DNA from: Streptomyces olivochromogenes | Lineage (GTDB): Bacteria; Actinomycetota; Actinomycetes; Streptomycetales; Streptomycetaceae | Assembly: GCF_001514115.1 (NCBI RefSeq) | Contig: NZ_KQ948452.1 | Location: forward strand, 763,205-827,204 | Length of the DNA stretch: 64,000 bases | Direction: 5' to 3' | Shown: positions 1 to 8,158 of the stretch, piece after piece | Numbering within the stretch: the first letter of the stretch is position 1 | How the letters are laid out: every line of letters starts with the position of its first letter | The notes under the pieces: model-generated | Told to the model about the DNA's origin: nothing | Databases searched by the model: none | Seen by the model: only the letters and a program-made list of their open reading frames with translations | Translations under genes and position numbers: made by a program

Positions 1-131
1 TGTCCCGCGTCTGGCTCCTGGCGTCGTCCGTGCCCGGCCTGTCCCCGACGCTGCTCTCGCCGGAACAGGTGGGCGAGGCGGGGGAACGGCTGGGGCGCTA
101 CGGGCAGGGCGGCGGGGCCGGGCCCCGGTGA
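1..131 (+). CDS. C-terminal end of an unidentified protein (partial)
   Basis: The window opens inside a reading frame whose codons start at position 3 and which stops at TGA 129-131. The 42 visible residues include WLLASSVPGLSP and end in a Gly-rich tail (GQGGGAGPR). Codon use is strongly G/C-ending, as in the neighbouring genes. The fragment is too short to assign to a family, and the start lies outside the window. It runs in the same direction as the hydrolase that follows, about 175 nt away. Confidence 0.5.
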   Translation, partial: SRVWLLASSVPGLSPTLLSPEQVGEAGERLGRYGQGGGAGPR

Positions 132-305
132 TCCGGCGCGGCGTACCGAGCCGGCGGTGCGGTGTCCGAGCCGGCGGTGCGGGTTGTACCGACCTGGCGG
201 TGCCGGTGCGCGCGCTGCGCCGGCGAACGAGCCGCGCACCCCGAGGCGGGAGTCCACCGCCCGCTCCGGCTGGCCGACCGGGGGCCGCGCCGGGAGACTG
301 AACCC

Positions 306-1430
306 GTGCGTACTGTCAAAGCGACGGCCGCGGCCGTCTCCGTAGCCCTGGCCGCGGGCGCAGCCTCCGTGGCGGCGGGCCGGTTCGCCAGCGACGCCGC
401 GCTGAAGGCGCCGCCCGGCAGGCCACTGCCCACCGAGCCCCGGCTCACCGTGCACTCCACGGCCGCGGGCCGGATCACGCTCACCCGCGACCTGGCCTCC
501 CTGCGCCCGGGACGGTACGGCCTCACGGGCGACGGCTCCCACGCGGTCGTCGGTCCCGTCCTGGACGACGTGCACCACACCGCCGACACGGTCGTACGCC
601 GCCTCGAACGCGTCACCCACGGCACCCTGGAGCCCGGTGACAAGGCATGGCTCACGCCGAACCTGCACATCGGCAACCCCAGCAGCGCCCTCGGCCTCGA
701 CCACGCCGAAGTGGACGTCCCCGGCGAGCTCGGCCCGCTGCCCGCCTGGTTCGTGCCCGGCACCCGCGACACCTGGGTGATCACGGTGCACGGGCTCGGC
801 GCCACCCGCGAGCACCCCATGAACGTGATGGAGTTCCTGCACCGCAACCAGCTGCCCGTGCTCGACCTCGCCTACCGCGGCGACCTCGGCGCACCCCGCT
901 CCCCCGACGGCCTCAGCCACCTCGGCGAGACCGAGTGGCGCGACCTGGACGCCGCCGTGCGCTACGCCGTGCGCTACGGCGCCGACCAGGTCGTCCTGTA
1001 CGGCTGGTCCATCGGCGCCACCATGGCCCTGCGCACCGCCGCGCACTCCGCCCTGCGCGAGCGGATCTCCGGGCTGATCCTGGACTCGCCCGTCCTCGAC
1101 TGGGGAGCCACACTGCGCGCCCTCGCCTCGGCCCGCCACACGCCCAGCGCCCTGCTGCCGCTCGCGGTCCGTGCCGCGCAGGGCCGCACCGGTCTGCACG
1201 GCGACCGCATCCAGGAGGCCGCCGACCCCGGCCAGCTCAAGGTCCCGACCCTGATCGTGCACGGCCCGGACGACACCATCGCCCCCTGGGGCCCCTCGCG
1301 CCGCCTCGCCGAGCGCCGCCCGGACCTGGTCACCCTGCACACGGTCCCGAACGCCTCCCACGGCGCCATGTGGAACGCCGCCCCCACCTACGAAGAGGCC
1401 CTACGCCGCTTCCTCACCCCTCTGATGTAG
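306..1430 (+). CDS. Exported or membrane-anchored alpha/beta hydrolase
   Basis: A 374-residue protein with an N-terminal hydrophobic, Ala-rich segment (about residues 4-30) that looks like a signal peptide or anchor, followed by an alpha/beta-hydrolase fold. The nucleophile elbow is GWSIGAT with Ser235. The probable acid is in HGPDDT (Asp322/323) and the His is in ASHGAM (His352). HGLGAT near residue 160 is the oxyanion-hole loop. The GTG at 306 was chosen because GGGAGA lies just upstream and the hydrophobic segment begins right after it; an in-frame upstream start at 162 would add an Arg/Cys-rich tail unlike a coding N-terminus. The fold is that of serine peptidases and esterases; the substrate cannot be inferred. 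Confidence 0.85.
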   Translation: MRTVKATAAAVSVALAAGAASVAAGRFASDAALKAPPGRPLPTEPRLTVHSTAAGRITLTRDLASLRPGRYGLTGDGSHAVVGPVLDDVHHTADTVVRRLERVTHGTLEPGDKAWLTPNLHIGNPSSALGLDHAEVDVPGELGPLPAWFVPGTRDTWVITVHGLGATREHPMNVMEFLHRNQLPVLDLAYRGDLGAPRSPDGLSHLGETEWRDLDAAVRYAVRYGADQVVLYGWSIGATMALRTAAHSALRERISGLILDSPVLDWGATLRALASARHTPSALLPLAVRAAQGRTGLHGDRIQEAADPGQLKVPTLIVHGPDDTIAPWGPSRRLAERRPDLVTLHTVPNASHGAMWNAAPTYEEALRRFLTPLM

Positions 1431-1699
1431 CCACCCCTCCCCACGACGCCTCCGCGCGCAGACCCCACAAAGACCGCTCCCGCCCGCACAGCCATTCCCC
1501 GCACGCCCCGGCGGAGCCACCCCGCGCACCCCCCCCGGCGGAGCAGCCCCCCAAGGCTTCCGGTTGGGCCCAGGTCAACTCGTGCACGGCTCCGCTCACA
1601 CGTGTCGAGCCCCCTGGGAACCCTGTCCATTGGCCACCCCTGTCGCCTGCTGTGACATTCCGTTTGGGTTTTCGGACCGTCAACCGGAAGACTGCACCC

Positions 1700-3102
1700 G
1701 TGACGTCCCGTAACCCGCGCGACTCCAGGCTCCGACTCGTCCGCTCGCGCCCCCTGGCTTCCGCCCCCCGAGCGGTGACCCAGCGCAGCTCGCGCCGACC
1801 CGCACCCCGGCCCCCCGAGGGCACCCCGCCCCCCGCGGAACTGGCCCGCATGGCCCGCACCGGCCTCGCCGCCGCAGCCCGTGTCGCCCGCTGGGCCGAC
1901 GCCTCGCTCGGCCCGGGGAGCGACGGCGCGACCCCCGACGGCAAGGGCACCCTCGCCGACGCGACCGCCGAACGCGCCGCCGAGGAGTTGGGCCTGACCT
2001 CGGCTCAGGTCCGCGCGGACTGGGACACCGCACGCCTCGCCGGCCTCGTCGAGGTGCACGGTGGCATCGCCCGCCCCGGCTGGCGACTGCGCGCCTGGAA
2101 CCGCGACGACAGCGCCGTCCTGCGCGGCTGGGTCGCCCTCTTCGACGCCTGGTCGCTCGCCCACCCCGAGCCGGCCGACCGCGAGGCGTCCGCCGTGGCC
2201 GAGGTCGTCTCCGCGATGCCCCAGGTGCTCTCCTTCCTCCAGCTCTCCGCCGGGCCCGTCCCCATGGAGCAGCTACTGGACCTGCTCGAACAGCGCGTCA
2301 CCGAACTGCGCACCGAGCGCTGCGAGATCCCCTACGGCCCCCAGCCGGAGCCCGTCCCGGAGGCCGCCGAGATCGCGGACGCCCCCTCGAGCCCCTCCTC
2401 GACTGGGCCCTGCACGCGCTCGCCTCCGTCGGCGCGCTCACCTGCGCCGACGGGCAGGCCACGCTCACCCCGCTCGGCAGCTGGGCGGTCTGGGTCAAGC
2501 TCGAGCAGATCTGCGTCGCCGCGCAGAGCCCCGCCGGGAACATCGAGCAGCCCGCCTCGGACATGCTCCGCGGCTGCGCCCAGCTGCGCCCGAACGCGGC
2601 CCGCGCCGAGTACCGCGCCTGGCTCGCCGCCCGCCCCGTCGGCAGCGCCGTCACCGAACTCCTCGAAGCCGCCCGCGGCGAGGACGCCCTCACCCGCGGC
2701 CTCGCCTTCGAGGCGCTGCGCGTGGTCGGCGCCCCCGCCGAGCCCGACGTACGCGCCGTGGCCGACGAGTCCTGGCTGCGCCCCTACGCCCTGCTGTGGC
2801 TCGCCGAGCACGACGGCCACGACCCGGAGGACGCCCACGAGGTCCTCACCCGCGAAGAGTCCACCTGGCTCTGGGTCGACACCGCCGCCGCCGTCGCCGA
2901 CCACGGTGAGGCGCCGCTTCTCGTGCGCCATCTGGAGTCCGCGGTGCAGCCCACCGTGCCCGCGCTCCTCGACGAGGTGCGCGCCGTCGGCCATCCCCGC
3001 ACCGTCCAGGTCCTGGTCGCGCTCGCCGCCGCCCACCCGGACCCGGCCCTCGCCAAGGCCGTACGCCGCGCCGCCTTCCAGGTCCACACCGGAGGCAGTT
3101 AG
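1700..3102 (+). pseudogene. Conserved hypothetical protein, interrupted by a single-base frameshift
   Basis: A reading frame from GTG 1700 runs to about 2386 and its natural continuation (LEPLLDWALHALASVGALT) lies in the next frame through TAG 3102. Adding one C to the C run at 2382-2386 would join both halves into one protein of about 467 residues (ADAP-LEPLLDWAL). The N-terminal half has a basic start, then a region around GTLADATAERAAEELGLTSA that resembles a winged-helix domain. The C-terminal half is Ala-rich and helical, possibly of HEAT-like type. The GTG sits exactly 6 nt after AAGACT (1688-1693), suggesting a leaderless message. Either the gene is truly broken or the C run was miscounted; coding bias stays strong on both sides, which favours a recent event or a sequencing error. 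Confidence 0.7.
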
Positions 3103-3121
3103 GCCCTGTCCTCGGGATCAG

Positions 3122-3145
3122 CCCCGCACCCCCGCACCCCCGCAC
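3122..3145. repeat. Three tandem 8-bp units CCCCGCAC
   Basis: CCCCGCAC occurs three times head to tail in the 57-nt gap between the convergent ends of the frameshifted gene and the VOC gene. It has no visible dyad symmetry. It is probably a slippage-type microrepeat with no evident function. Confidence 0.6.
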
Positions 3146-3159
3146 CCCGAGCCTCCGGG

Positions 3160-3573
3160 TCAGCCCCGTATCTCCGGGGCGTACGTGCCGAAGCTCCAGA
3201 TGTTGCCCTCGGCGTCCCGGGCCAGGTAGTCCCGCGAGCCGTAGTCCTGGTCGGTCGGCGGCATGAGGATCTCCGCGCCGTGGTCCACGGCGCGCTGGTG
3301 GTGTGCGTCGACGTCGTCCACGACCACGTACACCCCCGCGGGGCCCGCGTCCTTCATCGCGCCGTCGAAGACGCCACCGCGGCCCTTGGAGCCGAGCATC
3401 ACCGCGCCGTTGCCCTGGACCAACTCGGCGTGCATCACCGTGCCGTCCTCACTCTCGTACACCGAGGCCTCCGAGAAGCCGAAGGCCTCCGTCAGTTGCC
3501 TGATAGCCGCCTTCGCGTCCGCGTACAGCAGCGTCGGGTAGATGCTCGGGCGCCCGCCGTCCGTACCTGCCAT
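3160..3573 (-). CDS. VOC-family (glyoxalase/bleomycin-resistance-like, PhnB-type) protein
   Basis: A 137-residue single-domain vicinal-oxygen-chelate protein. It shows the paired beta-alpha-beta-beta pattern: YPTLLYADAKAAIRQLTEAFGF at the start, a central GPAGVYVVVDDVDAHHQRAVDHGAEI, and a terminal YLARDAEGNIWSFGTY. Such proteins act as dimers and often bind a divalent metal. They include glyoxalase-like enzymes and drug-binding proteins, and this sequence does not say which. The ATG at 3573 has GGGAG 8 nt upstream; an upstream GTG at 3588 lacks a ribosome binding site. Transcribed towards the frameshifted gene. Confidence 0.85.
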   Translation of the reverse strand: MAGTDGGRPSIYPTLLYADAKAAIRQLTEAFGFSEASVYESEDGTVMHAELVQGNGAVMLGSKGRGGVFDGAMKDAGPAGVYVVVDDVDAHHQRAVDHGAEILMPPTDQDYGSRDYLARDAEGNIWSFGTYAPEIRG

Positions 3574-3713
3574 GCCGATCACTCCCACCGGAACTCGTCC
3601 TGCTGGGCCGGAATGTCACCCGCTGCCCAGTCTTGCACCGGCCACTGACAACGCCCCGAGAGCCGAAGCCGCCCGCAACGCGCCGCGTCCGCGGGCTTCT
3701 CTTCGGCCCGTGC

Positions 3714-3761
3714 GCGCTCTCGCCACCATGCCCGCGCTCTCGCCCCCACGTCCGCGCTCTC
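3714..3761. repeat. GCGCTCTC repeated three times with a 20-bp period
   Basis: GCGCTCTC begins at 3714, 3734 and 3754, an exact 20-bp spacing with partly conserved intervening bases. The last copy overlaps the stop codon of the minus-strand zinc peptidase gene (3760-3762). It lies between the ends and starts of two minus-strand genes. Confidence 0.6.
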
Positions 3762-4650
3762 AGCGGAAGGTGTTGCACTGCGCCATGTCGCCGGTGCGAT
3801 AGCCCTGGTAGAACCACTGTTGCCGCTGCGCGGACGAGCCGTGCGTCCACGTCTCCGGGGTCACCCGGCCCTGGAACTCCCGCTGGATCCGGTCGTCGCC
3901 GACGGCGGCCGCCGCGTCCAGCCCGTCCCGGATGTCGGCCGGAGTGAGGTTCTTGATCAACGGCCTGCCCGTCGACGGGTCCTTCGTCGTCGTCGCGTGG
4001 TGCGCCCACACCCCGGCGTAGCAGTCCGCCTGCAGCTCCACCTTCACCGAGTTGCTGTTCGCGCCCGTGACACCGCTCTGGGCCCTGCCCAGCGTCCCCA
4101 TCAGGTCCTGCACATGGTGCCCGTACTCGTGCGCCACCACGTACGCCTGCGCGAACGGCCCGCCGCTGGAGCCGAACTTGGTCCGCAGGTCGTCGAAGAA
4201 GCCCAGGTCCAGATAGACCTTGCGGTCACCGGGACAGTAGAAGGGCCCGACCGCCGAGGTCGCGGTGCCGCACGCGGTGTTCACCCGCCCGCTGAAGAAG
4301 ACGGTCGGCGAGCGCGTGTACGTACCGCCTCGTCGTGCGAACTCCTGCGCCCAGAAGTCCTGCACGCTGTTGACCACCGCCACCATCCGGCAGTCCTCCC
4401 TGGCGTTCGCGTCCCGCCCCGTCCGGCAGGTCTGCTTGATCTGGTCGAGCGAGGAAGTGGTCACCGCGGGCTGGTCGTTGCCGGAGGACAGCCCGAGCTG
4501 ATCGGGCCCGACGCCGAAGAGCAGCCCGAGGATCAGGGCGATCAGACCCGCGATGCCACCCCCGACGGTCGCCCTGCCACCAGGGATCCGGCTGCCGCGC
4601 GCATCCTGCACGTCGGAGGTGTCCAGGTCGGCGTCGTCGTCGAACTGCAT
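3760..4650 (-). CDS. Membrane-anchored neutral zinc metallopeptidase (YpfJ/KPN_02809 family)
   Basis: A 296-residue protein: an acidic N-terminus ([13 protein letters not shown]), one transmembrane helix at about residues 30-50, then an extracytoplasmic zinc-peptidase domain. The motif HEYGH at residues 174-178 supplies two zinc ligands and the catalytic Glu; the downstream [10 protein letters not shown] contains the probable third ligand. Family members are around 280-300 residues with this architecture, so the gene looks full length. Physiological substrates of the family are largely unknown. The ATG at 4650 follows GAGGGTGGTG; an upstream in-frame start would add about 20 residues. Confidence 0.9.
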   Translation of the reverse strand: MQFDDDADLDTSDVQDARGSRIPGGRATVGGGIAGLIALILGLLFGVGPDQLGLSSGNDQPAVTTSSLDQIKQTCRTGRDANAREDCRMVAVVNSVQDFWAQEFARRGGTYTRSPTVFFSGRVNTACGTATSAVGPFYCPGDRKVYLDLGFFDDLRTKFGSSGGPFAQAYVVAHEYGHHVQDLMGTLGRAQSGVTGANSNSVKVELQADCYAGVWAHHATTTKDPSTGRPLIKNLTPADIRDGLDAAAAVGDDRIQREFQGRVTPETWTHGSSAQRQQWFYQGYRTGDMAQCNTFR

Positions 4651-4890
4651 GGGCACACCACCCTCTGCGTACGGCTTCGCACCTCGGCGTACGTCGCTCC
4701 GTGGCGCCATCCTCGTACGCCCTCATGGGTCCGGCGCCGGGCGGAGGGCCGAACGGGCGACACGCCCCGGCCGCCCGCCGTGTCCGACGGGCGTTCCCAC
4801 CGCCCGCGCCTACGCTCTGCGCCTGATCCGTGCGCCTGGACGGCCGGACAGGTCCTGGGAGCGGCGAGTGGTGCCGATGGGGGCGAGGTG

Positions 4891-5688
4891 ATGGCTGTGC
4901 CGGTCGAGGCGGCGGAGGCGAAACAGTCCGCCCCGGCGGCCACGGACCCCCCGGCCCCCCGGCTCCGTTCCCCCGCCGCCCGCCGCCGCGCCGCCCGCGC
5001 CCTGCTCCCCGTCGCCGTCGCCCTGCTGCTCACCGCGGCCCACGAAGCGCGTCCCGAGCCCTACGGAGACCGCCTCACCGCCCACACACGCGTGGCGCAC
5101 GGGCACGGGACACGACAGCCCCCGCTGCGCGCCACGAAGGCAGCCGTCGAGGCCTACGACGGGACGACCGGCCACCCCCGCTGGACGTACGCGCGCGAGG
5201 GCCGCCGTCCGGTGGCCGTGCTCCCCGCGCGCGGGCACGCGATCGCGCTGTGGGACGACGGACTGGTCACCGACACCGCGCGCGGCGACGGCAGCGCCGT
5301 GCGCTGGCACCGGGCCCTTCCCGGGGCCGCCGGGTGGCTCGCGGACCACGGGGCGAGTGGGGTGCTGCGGCCCCTGGGCACCCGCATGCTCGCCGTCATC
5401 ACCCCGCGGCGCGTCGCCGCCTACCGCATCGCCGACGGCGACCTGCGCTGGACCCTGCCCGCCCGGTACGGCTGCTCCTTCGCCCCCGAACGTGCGCTGC
5501 GTCACGGTGAGGCGCTCCTGATCGCGCAGCCCTGCGCCACCGGCGACAGCTGGACCACCGAGCTCGTCGCCGTCGACGACCTGGGCAGAATCACCCCGCA
5601 CCGCACGCCGCTGGGCAACGCGTGGCGGGGCGAGCGTCACAGTGCCGAACGCGCTCACCCAGGGAAAGTGGTTGCACGGCCCCGTTAG
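4891..5688 (+). CDS. Membrane-anchored PQQ/beta-propeller-like protein
   Basis: A 265-residue protein. It has a basic N-terminus with one hydrophobic helix (ARALLPVAVALLLTAA, about residues 32-47) and an exposed domain with outer-membrane-assembly-like repeats typical of PQQ-type propellers: VEAYDGTTGHPRWTY, ARGDGSAVRWHRALPG, YRIADGDLRWTLPA. Each pairs a residue stretch naming a value with an Arg-Trp strand. It is shorter than a full seven- or eight-blade propeller, so it may be a fragment or a partial propeller. GAGG lies almost directly before ATG 4891; GTG 4888 is an equally possible start. Oriented with the ABC-F gene, 92 nt ahead of it. Confidence 0.7.
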   Translation: MAVPVEAAEAKQSAPAATDPPAPRLRSPAARRRAARALLPVAVALLLTAAHEARPEPYGDRLTAHTRVAHGHGTRQPPLRATKAAVEAYDGTTGHPRWTYAREGRRPVAVLPARGHAIALWDDGLVTDTARGDGSAVRWHRALPGAAGWLADHGASGVLRPLGTRMLAVITPRRVAAYRIADGDLRWTLPARYGCSFAPERALRHGEALLIAQPCATGDSWTTELVAVDDLGRITPHRTPLGNAWRGERHSAERAHPGKVVARPR

Positions 5689-5691
5689 ACT
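5686..5691 (+). promoter_or_regulatory. Likely -10 element TAGACT of the ABC-F gene
   Basis: TAGACT is a good Streptomyces -10 hexamer. It lies 7 nt before ATG 5699, which would make the short reading frame there leaderless. It overlaps the stop codon of the upstream gene. No convincing -35 hexamer is visible. Confidence 0.45.
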
Positions 5692-5698
5692 GGGGCCC

Positions 5699-5722
5699 AT
5701 GGCCATTCTCCTCGCGCATTAG
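5699..5722 (+). CDS. Possible 7-codon leader peptide (MAILLAH) before the ABC-F gene
   Basis: ATG 5699 to TAG 5720-5722 encodes MAILLAH. It starts where transcription from TAGACT would be expected to begin. It is followed within 60 nt by two mutually exclusive hairpins and then the ribosome binding site of the ABC-F gene. Short upstream frames with alternative hairpins are a known way to control some ABC-F genes by ribosome stalling. Function here is inference only; the frame could be coincidental. Confidence 0.35.
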   Translation: MAILLAH

Positions 5723-5755
5723 ACGGCGGGAACGTCCTCAGCCGTCCACCCCGCC
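5723..5755 (+). promoter_or_regulatory. Two mutually exclusive hairpins in the ABC-F leader
   Basis: ACGGC (5723-5727) can pair with GCCGT (5741-5745), or GGCGGG (5725-5730) can pair with CCCGCC (5750-5755). The left arms share 5725-5727, so only one can form. The first arm begins directly after the stop codon of the 7-codon frame, so a ribosome there would block it. The layout resembles an attenuator; no U-tract follows either stem, so any effect may be on translation rather than termination. Confidence 0.35.
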
Positions 5756-5780
5756 AACGACCCTGCCCTGGAGTCTGTCC

Positions 5781-7379
5781 GTGATCTCCGCCTCCGGTAT
5801 CGAGCTGCGCGCCGGCGCCCGCATCCTCATCGAGTCCGCCACCTTCCGCATCACCAAGGGCGACCGCATCGGCCTGGTCGGCCGTAACGGCGCGGGCAAG
5901 ACGACCCTGACGAAGGTCCTGGCCGGTGAGGGCATCCCGGCCTCCGGCACCGTCGCCCGCTCCGGCGAGGTCGGCTATCTGCCCCAGGACCCCCGCACCG
6001 GTGACCTCGACGTCCTCGCCACCGACCGCATCCTCTCCGCGCGCGGCCTGGACACCCTGATCCGCAAGATGCGGGAGAACGAACAGCGCATCGCCAACGG
6101 CTCGGGCGCCACCCGCGAGAAGGCCATGCGGCAGTACGAGCGCCAGGAGACCGAGTTCCTCACCAAGGGCGGGTACTCCGCCGAGGCCGAGGCCGCCACC
6201 ATCGCCGCCGCGCTCAACCTGCCCGACCGCGTGCTCGGCCAGCCCCTGCACACGCTCTCCGGCGGTCAGCGCCGCCGTGTCGAGCTGGCCCGCATCCTGT
6301 TCTCGGACGCCGACACGCTCCTGCTCGACGAGCCGACCAACCACCTCGACGCCGACTCGATCGTCTGGCTGCGCGACTACCTGAAGACCTACCGCGGCGG
6401 CTTCATCGTGATCTCCCACGACGTCGACCTCGTCGAGACGGTCGTCAACAAGGTCTTCTACCTGGACGCCAACCGCGCCCAGATCGATGTCTACAACATG
6501 GGCTGGAAGCTCTACCAGCAGCAGCGCGAGGCCGACGAGAAGCGCCGCAAGCGCGAGCGGCAGAACGCCGAGAAGAAGGCCGCCGCGCTGAACTCGCAGG
6601 CGGACAAGATGCGCGCCAAGGCCACCAAGACGGTGGCCGCGCAGAACATGGCCAAGCGCGCCGACAAGCTGCTGGCCGGCCTCGAGGCGGTCCGCGTCTC
6701 CGACAAGGTCGCCAAGCTGCGCTTCCCGGAGCCCGCGCCCTGCGGCAAGACCCCGCTGATGGCCGAGGGCCTGTCGAAGTCGTACGGCTCGCTGGAGATC
6801 TTCACCGACGTCGACCTGGCCATCGACAAGGGCTCGCGCGTGGTCATCCTGGGCCTCAACGGCGCCGGCAAGACGACCCTGCTGAAGCTGCTCGGCGGCG
6901 CCGAGCAGCCCGACACCGGCGAGGTCATAGAGGGCCACGGCCTCAAGCTCGGGTACTACGCGCAGGAGCACGAGACCCTCGACCCCGAGCGCACGGTCCT
7001 GGAGAACATGCGCTCCGCCGCCCCCGACCTGGATCTGGTCGAGGTCCGCAAGACGCTCGGCTCGTTCCTGTTCTCCGGCGACGACGTCGACAAGCCGGCC
7101 GGTGTTCTCTCCGGCGGCGAGAAGACCCGGCTCGCGCTCGCGACCCTCGTGGTCTCCTCGGCGAACGTCCTCCTCCTCGACGAGCCGACGAACAACCTGG
7201 ACCCGGCCAGCCGCGAGGAGATCCTCGGCGCGCTGCGCACCTACAAGGGCGCCGTCGTCCTCGTCACCCACGACGAGGGCGCCGTCGAGGCGCTCCAGCC
7301 CGAGCGGATCATTCTGCTGCCGGACGGCGTCGAGGACCTGTGGGGCTCCGACTACGCGGACCTCGTCGCCCTCGCCTGA
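5781..7379 (+). CDS. ABC-F family ATPase (ribosome-associated type)
   Basis: A 532-residue protein with two nucleotide-binding domains and no membrane segments. The first Walker A is GRNGAGKTT at residues 34-42 and the first signature is LSGGQRRRVEL. A charged, Lys/Arg/Glu-rich linker helix (READEKRRKRERQNAEKKAA) joins the domains. The second Walker A is GLNGAGKTT, with LSGGEKTRLAL and LLLDEPTNNLD. ABC-F proteins bind the ribosomal E site and modulate translation or protect against antibiotics; whether this one is housekeeping or protective cannot be told from sequence. GTG 5781 has GGAG 7 nt upstream. Regulation may involve the short upstream frame and alternative hairpins. Confidence 0.9.
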   Translation: MISASGIELRAGARILIESATFRITKGDRIGLVGRNGAGKTTLTKVLAGEGIPASGTVARSGEVGYLPQDPRTGDLDVLATDRILSARGLDTLIRKMRENEQRIANGSGATREKAMRQYERQETEFLTKGGYSAEAEAATIAAALNLPDRVLGQPLHTLSGGQRRRVELARILFSDADTLLLDEPTNHLDADSIVWLRDYLKTYRGGFIVISHDVDLVETVVNKVFYLDANRAQIDVYNMGWKLYQQQREADEKRRKRERQNAEKKAAALNSQADKMRAKATKTVAAQNMAKRADKLLAGLEAVRVSDKVAKLRFPEPAPCGKTPLMAEGLSKSYGSLEIFTDVDLAIDKGSRVVILGLNGAGKTTLLKLLGGAEQPDTGEVIEGHGLKLGYYAQEHETLDPERTVLENMRSAAPDLDLVEVRKTLGSFLFSGDDVDKPAGVLSGGEKTRLALATLVVSSANVLLLDEPTNNLDPASREEILGALRTYKGAVVLVTHDEGAVEALQPERIILLPDGVEDLWGSDYADLVALA

Positions 7380-7453
7380 GCCCTCGCCCGAGTCCTCGCC
7401 CGAGCCCTCGTACGGCCTCCCGGACCGCCCCGGGGCTGCCGTCAGCACGACGT

Positions 7454-7521
7454 GATCGAATGACTGATCCACTGCGTATGGATCATTCGGCCGATCCGTG
7501 ATCCATCATCTGTGTGAGATC
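7454..7521. promoter_or_regulatory. Cluster of six GATC tetramers upstream of gbn
   Basis: GATC occurs at 7454, 7466, 7481, 7493, 7500 and 7518. At the GC content seen here one GATC is expected roughly every 400 bp. Gbn is described in S. coelicolor as a GATC-binding nucleoid protein, so these are plausible sites for it to bind its own upstream region. That link is inference from the family. Confidence 0.5.
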
Positions 7522-7555
7522 TCCTCGTACCGAGGTGTGTCCTACATTCATTTCG

Positions 7556-7588
7556 CGGCCGAGTCCTTTGTTCCCAAGGGCTCGGCCG
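7556..7588 (+). terminator. Hairpin after the ABC-F gene
   Basis: CGGCCGAG (7556-7563) pairs perfectly with CTCGGCCG (7581-7588), and CCTT/AAGG can extend the stem inside the loop. TCTT follows. It lies 177 nt past the ABC-F stop, so it could equally end a short transcript that starts within the GATC-rich region. Confidence 0.5.
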
Positions 7589-7790
7589 TCTTGCGCCGCT
7601 GACCTGGCACTTCACGGAAGAACCCGTTCGGTCGTACGGACAGAGCAGTGCGGACCCTGTGATTCCACTTGTGAGGACGGGCTCCTGTCGTCAAAACCGT
7701 GTCTTACGGACCTTGCCGAATGGGTGGCCATGAAGCCCTCGAGGGGTGATCATGAGAAGTCCAGAGCGCACTTCCCATGAGGAGGCACGG

Positions 7791-8012
7791 GTGGCCGAGA
7801 CTCTGAAGAAGGGCAGCCGGGTAACCGGCGCCGCGCGCGACAAGCTCGCGGCAGACCTGAAGAAGAAGTACGACTCCGGTGCGAGCATTCGAGCGCTGGC
7901 CGAAGAAACCGGCCGTTCGTATGGCTTCGTGCACCGGATGCTCAGCGAATCGGGCGTCACGCTGCGAGGGCGTGGCGGAGCGACGCGGGGCAAGAAGGCC
8001 GCCTCGGCCTGA
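7791..8012 (+). CDS. gbn: GATC-binding nucleoid-associated protein Gbn
   Basis: A 73-residue basic protein. It has a Lys/Arg-rich N-terminus (ETLKKGSRVTGAARDKL), a helix-turn-helix at about residues 31-55 (IRALAEETGRSYGFVHRML) and a basic tail (RGRGGATRGKKAASA). Length, sequence and position next to the enoyl-CoA hydratase gene match S. coelicolor Gbn (SCO1839), a small nucleoid-associated protein reported to bind GATC and to affect sporulation and antibiotic production. GTG 7791 was chosen because GAGGAGG lies 5 nt upstream; ATG 7752 upstream would give 88 residues but has no ribosome binding site. The gene is single, ends in a strong hairpin, and has a GATC cluster upstream. Confidence 0.88.
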   Translation: MAETLKKGSRVTGAARDKLAADLKKKYDSGASIRALAEETGRSYGFVHRMLSESGVTLRGRGGATRGKKAASA

Positions 8013-8043
8013 GGCCGGGCGTCCCCATCGGCTTCGGTGGTGG

Positions 8044-8075
8044 CCACCCGGTCGGTCGGGTGATCGACCGGGTGG
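8044..8075 (+). terminator. Terminator of gbn
   Basis: CCACCCGGTCG (8044-8054) and CGACCGGGTGG (8065-8075) form a perfect 11-bp stem with a 10-nt loop, starting 31 nt after the gbn stop and followed by TTACT. The loop contains GATC. Confidence 0.7.
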
Positions 8076-8158
8076 TTACTGTGCAGTCACTTAGGTGTGT
8101 TCCTTGTGTCCTTCACGAGGTACGCGTCTGATCCGACCGCACCCATCGGAGGCAGCCC

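Larger units (their letters stand above)
7380..7790 (+). other. 411-nt region between the ABC-F gene and gbn
   Basis: I see no credible gene here. The left part carries six GATC tetramers in 68 bp (7454-7521), four of them around an 8-bp inverted repeat, ATGGATCA at 7478-7485 and TGATCCAT at 7499-7506. It is followed by a strong hairpin (7556-7588) and about 200 nt of mixed composition that is less GC-rich than the coding DNA. A further TGATCA sits at 7747-7752, 40 nt before gbn. The length suggests a regulated promoter region, a long leader or an unannotated small RNA. Confidence 0.6.

Noticed and set aside
5685..7472. A 595-residue open frame on the minus strand over the ABC-F gene.
   Set aside because: It is the antisense of a conserved ATPase and has low-complexity composition.
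7514..7780. An 88-residue open frame in the gbn upstream region.
   Set aside because: Codon use is not biased to G/C in the third position, it has no ribosome binding site and no recognisable features.
7752..8012. A longer start for gbn (ATG 7752).
   Set aside because: It lacks a ribosome binding site, while GTG 7791 has GAGGAGG and gives the known 73-residue size.
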